The translations under genes were made by a program, and so were the position numbers. A stretch of DNA of 16,245 nt, taken from Bacteroidota bacterium. GTDB lineage: Bacteria; Bacteroidota; Ignavibacteria; Kryptoniales; JAKASW01. Location of the stretch: positions 1 through 16,245 of the forward strand of contig JAJYJD010000054.1 of assembly GCA_021789755.1 (NCBI GenBank). Direction: 5' to 3'. The notes under the pieces were generated by a model. The model made no database searches, was not told the DNA's origin, and worked only from the letters and a program-made list of their open reading frames with translations. Every line of letters starts with the position of its first letter. Positions within the stretch are counted from its first letter, which is position 1. Below, one piece after another: positions 13,400 to 16,245 of this stretch.

Positions 13400-15817
13400 T
13401 CATTGATACCTCAGAGATTCAACCGGATTTGCCGTCGCCGCCTTTATCGCATGCGCAGCCACAGTCATAAGCGCCACCACCATAGCAATTGCGCCCGCCA
13501 TGACAAATATCCAAATTCCAACTGCGGTTCTGTATGCAAAGCCCTCCAGCCACGTCGTCATAAAGAAGTAGGCTAACGGCCAGGCGATGAGATTAGCTAG
13601 CAGAACGAGTTTCACGAATTCTCCTGACAGCAGTTTGACTATACCGGTCACCGATGCGCCCAAGACCTTTCTAATTCCGATCTCTTTGGTCCGCTCTTGC
13701 ACACCGAATGACGCAAGCCCGAACAATCCAAGACAGGCAATGAAGATGGCCAAACCCGCGAACCCGTTTACCGCGGCGCCGAACCTTCCATCATTGACGT
13801 AAAGCCTCGCAAGGTCGGCATCAAGGAAGGAATAGTCGAAAGGATACCCGGGATAAATCTCATCCCATTTTGCCCTCAAGAAATTCAAAGTCGCTTGATA
13901 ATTCCGGGGAGCAATCCTGCAAATCAGGAATTGATACTGACTTTGCCTGCCATCAAAAATTACCAACGGGTCAATCTTACTTCGGAGAGATTGATAATTA
14001 AAATCTCTGACGACACCCACTATCTTGCAATTGCCCAGGCCATTATGCGTCACCAGTTCCTGACCGACGGGATCTTTAAGTCCCAGCTCGCGTTGAGCGC
14101 TTTCATTGATGATGATCCCATACTGAGTATGCGACTCTGAAAAAGGCACACCAGATTTCATGTGTAAGCCAAGAACGTTTATGTAGTCGGAATCAGTCGG
14201 TACCCAATTCATAACCAATGATTTCGAGTCTTTGCCTGTGGTTTGGAAACTACTCTTCATGAAGATTCCCCCCGGATAGCCATAAGAAGCTGTCGACGAG
14301 ATTACATTTGGATTCCTGGATATTTCCGTGCGATAAGTATCAAACCTGCTCATCTCGTCAGCTCGCCACAGGGGCCGGCACAAACCGATGACAACCAGGT
14401 TGTTTTTATTAAATCCAAGGTTCGAATTCTGGATGTAGCCCATTTGATTCTCTACCACTGTCGCGCAAACAATCAACGCAATCGAAATTGTAAACTGAAA
14501 AACTACGAGAAACTTGCGGACAGCGTCCCCAAAATTCACGGACTTTATCGTCCTCTTAAACATCGATAGCGGCTCCATGGAAGAAAGAAATAGTGCAGGG
14601 TAGATACCGGCAAGGAGCCCCGTAACTACGGTCGCGGCAACGAAACCTATTCCAATAACACCACCGCTTAACTCATGCAGGCTAAGCTCGACTCCGGTGA
14701 GAGCTTTCGCGTATGGTGCGAGAAGTTCGACCAAAACAAGGCCGAGCACGGTCGCCAAGAGGCTCGTAATCAGAGATTCCCCGAGAAATTGCGATATCAA
14801 TTGAGCCCGTTCTACCCCCAGTACTTTTCTAACACTTATTTCCTTCGAACGCTTGACATATTTAGCCGTTGAAAGATTCATGAAGTTTACACACGCCAGA
14901 AACAGGAGAAACAACGCAATCAGAGAAAGGATATAGAGTGTTTGGATGTTCATGTTGGAAGAGAAATCATAGTCCAGACGTGACTTCAGATGTATATCTT
15001 TCAAAGGCTGGAGTATGACAGACACGTTCATCCCTTCAAGCTCAGGATTTTCCTTCAAGTGTTGTGCGGTAAATGACGCTAACTCTTTTCTAACTCTTCC
15101 TACAGATTGGTTATGAGACAACAAAATAAATGTATAGTAACTGATTGTACCCCACTTCCCGATTGTAATATCTTGTGCCCACCAATTGGTATAGAGAGTG
15201 CTAAAGGAGCCCAGAAATTGAAACCGGAGACTCGAATTTAACGGAGGGTCGGCTGCAACCCCGGTGACAGTGAAATTAAGAGTCGTGTCTCCCTGCTCCA
15301 ACTGCACCGCCTGACCAACCGGATCTCGATCACCAAAGTATTCCAATGCCGCGGACTTTGTAATGACGATTGAATACGGAGCTGAGAGGGCTGACGATGA
15401 ATTTCCTTCGACCAGTTTGTAACTGAAGACAGAGAAAAAACTGGAATCTACAAACATAAACCTGCGTGTGTAAAAGGACCTGTCTTGAAATCTGACCAGC
15501 TGCCTGGCAATCATCCCCAAGTCAAATATCCTAGTGTAGTTCTCAACACCGGGGACATCCTCTTTCAACGCAGGGCCAAGCTTATCCGAAGAAACCGCCG
15601 CTCTTATGGTCTTACCGGAGAAACTTATCCCGCTTGCAGTCCGGTAGATACGATCATAGTTCTTGTTAAATCTGTCGAAGCTGAACTCATACCGAACGTA
15701 CAAAAGAATGACGAGACAGCTTGCGATGCCGATGGAAAGCCCAACGATGTTGATAAATGAATAGACCTTGTTCCGAAGGATGTTTCGGAAAGCGATCTTA
15801 AGGTAGTTCTTCAGCAT
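13400..15817 (-). CDS. FtsX/MacB-type ABC transporter permease (permease 6)
   Basis: 805 residues. N-terminus MLKNYLKIAFRNILRNKVYS, helix 1 SFINIVGLSIGIASCLVILL. First domain with APYSIVITKS and the coupling motif RSKEISVRKVLGVERAQ, in which the usual Gly-Ala is Gly-Val. Second domain with ICRIAPRNY and FDYSFLDADLARLYV, then RTKEIGIRKVLGAS at residue 709, 97 residues from the end. It is most like permease 2 in length, sequence and tail class. The last residue is Gln, not Glu (ESLRYQ): one base differs from the orphan tail in the near-identical copy at 10786-10806. GGAG lies seven bases before the ATG. The substrate is unknown, and the partner ATPase is presumed to be elsewhere. Confidence 0.96.
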   Translation of the reverse strand: MLKNYLKIAFRNILRNKVYSFINIVGLSIGIASCLVILLYVRYEFSFDRFNKNYDRIYRTASGISFSGKTIRAAVSSDKLGPALKEDVPGVENYTRIFDLGMIARQLVRFQDRSFYTRRFMFVDSSFFSVFSYKLVEGNSSSALSAPYSIVITKSAALEYFGDRDPVGQAVQLEQGDTTLNFTVTGVAADPPLNSSLRFQFLGSFSTLYTNWWAQDITIGKWGTISYYTFILLSHNQSVGRVRKELASFTAQHLKENPELEGMNVSVILQPLKDIHLKSRLDYDFSSNMNIQTLYILSLIALFLLFLACVNFMNLSTAKYVKRSKEISVRKVLGVERAQLISQFLGESLITSLLATVLGLVLVELLAPYAKALTGVELSLHELSGGVIGIGFVAATVVTGLLAGIYPALFLSSMEPLSMFKRTIKSVNFGDAVRKFLVVFQFTISIALIVCATVVENQMGYIQNSNLGFNKNNLVVIGLCRPLWRADEMSRFDTYRTEISRNPNVISSTASYGYPGGIFMKSSFQTTGKDSKSLVMNWVPTDSDYINVLGLHMKSGVPFSESHTQYGIIINESAQRELGLKDPVGQELVTHNGLGNCKIVGVVRDFNYQSLRSKIDPLVIFDGRQSQYQFLICRIAPRNYQATLNFLRAKWDEIYPGYPFDYSFLDADLARLYVNDGRFGAAVNGFAGLAIFIACLGLFGLASFGVQERTKEIGIRKVLGASVTGIVKLLSGEFVKLVLLANLIAWPLAYFFMTTWLEGFAYRTAVGIWIFVMAGAIAMVVALMTVAAHAIKAATANPVESLRYQ

Positions 15818-15839
15818 GTTCTAACTCCAAATATTTTTA

Positions 15840-15951
15840 GGACACAGGAGAAAGGAGAACGCAGCACGCAGAACGGAGCACGGCATTGCCAGCTTCCATG
15901 CTGCATATTCCATTCTCCTTGTTCCGTTTTCCATGTTCCGTTCTCCCTTTC
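15840..15951. repeat. Sixteen-word heptanucleotide repeat block upstream of permease 6
   Basis: This is the longest and clearest block: sixteen 7-bp words in perfect register. The first six are purine-rich (GGAGAAA at 15847, GGAGAAC at 15854, GGAGCAC at 15875). A pivot word GGCATTG (15882) follows, then nine pyrimidine-rich words (CCATTCT at 15910, CCGTTTT at 15924, CCGTTCT at 15938, CCCTTTC at 15945). The halves can pair, for example GGAGAAC (15854-15860) with GTTCTCC (15940-15946), and AACGGA (15872-15877) with TCCGTT (15923-15928). It fills nearly the whole gap between permeases 6 and 7. Confidence 0.85.
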
Positions 15952-15967
15952 ATCCGTATCCTCTCTC
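15950..15967. repeat. Probable decayed orphan tail after permease 7
   Basis: Aligned to the orphan tail at 8068-8088, the plus-strand bases share TCAT.CGTA and CCTC, with an inserted base and several changes. Translated on the minus strand it reads E-R-G-Y-G-stop. No clear linker hairpin separates it from the genuine tail at 15978, only CCCGGG nearby. Low-confidence remnant. Confidence 0.35.
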
Positions 15968-15977
15968 CTTCCCCGGG

Positions 15978-16245
15978 TTATTCATAGCGCAGGCTCTCAA
16001 CCGGGTTTGCGGTCGCTGCTTTAATCGCCTGGTAGCTCGTGGTAGCCGCCGCTATCAGAACTGCCACTATCGCAGCAAAGAGAAATACCCACAAGCTCAA
16101 GTCGATCCTGTACGCGAATGTCTGAAGCCACCTGTTCATGAAATAGTAAGCCAAAGGCCAGGCAACCAAGTTGCCGATCAGAACCAGCGCAATCAGTTCT
16201 CTGGAAAGCAAATACGTTATTCCCGATACCGAGGCACCGAGTACC
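15978..16245 (-). CDS. FtsX/MacB-type ABC transporter permease, only the C-terminal 88 residues in window
   Basis: The gene runs off the right edge. The visible part begins in the second cytoplasmic motif (VLGAS) and holds the last two membrane helices: one around the ALVLIGNLVAWPLAYYF stretch and one around the SLWVFLFAAIVAVLIAA stretch. It ends ATANPVESLRYE with a TAA stop. It aligns without length change to the last 88 residues of the complete paralogs, so the missing part is probably about 700 residues. No start codon is visible; an internal TTG at 16209-16211 is not a real start, because the frame and the family signature continue upstream of it to the edge. It shares the AYYFMNRW segment exactly with the first permease. 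Confidence 0.92.
   Translation of the reverse strand, partial: VLGASVSGITYLLSRELIALVLIGNLVAWPLAYYFMNRWLQTFAYRIDLSLWVFLFAAIVAVLIAAATTSYQAIKAATANPVESLRYE

Overview
The window is one tandem array of seven paralogous FtsX/MacB-type ABC transporter permease genes, all on the minus strand. Five are complete (787-805 residues, at 3036-5447, 5555-7918, 8171-10585, 10832-13192 and 13400-15817). One is cut by the left edge (1-2228, missing about 49 C-terminal residues) and one by the right edge (15978-16245, only the last 88 residues present). Each complete protein has a double architecture: an N-terminal membrane helix, an extracytoplasmic MacB_PCD-like domain, an FtsX-like membrane domain, then the same pair again. 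No ATPase gene lies in the window. The N-terminal signature (MLKNYLKIAFRN) and the C-terminal signature (ATANPVESLRYE) resemble permease families of Bacteroidota, Ignavibacteriota and neighbouring phyla of the FCB group. The G+C content near one half and the strong Shine-Dalgarno sites do not settle the host further, so this assignment is an inference from family resemblance.

The only other gene is a small retropepsin-like aspartyl protease (2452-2835, plus strand). It sits alone between the first and second permease genes, divergent from one and convergent with the other.

The intergenic gaps are the unusual part. In sense (minus-strand) order, each gap from a permease stop codon to the next start codon has two layers. 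The first is a mosaic of units, each made of a copy of the last six codons plus stop of the permease genes (E-S/A-L-R-Y-E-stop), a short spacer and a 6-8 bp linker hairpin. I count thirteen orphan tails: eight spell ESLRYE or EALRYE exactly, two have one substitution and three are decayed. They use different synonymous codons, and in several the spacer pairs with its own tail to make a second hairpin over the stop codon, with compensating base changes between copies. The second layer, just upstream of the next gene's ribosome binding site, is a block of degenerate 7-bp tandem words that switch to their reverse complement midway. The word family differs from gap to gap while the period stays at seven.

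My reading, which is inference, is that a palindromic element has repeatedly inserted at the 3' ends of these permease genes. Each insertion would supply a replacement gene end and push the old end downstream, much as tRNA-targeting integrative elements do. Gene products act together only in the sense that all the permeases should pair with a LolD/MacB-type ATPase encoded elsewhere; the sequence shows no substrate.
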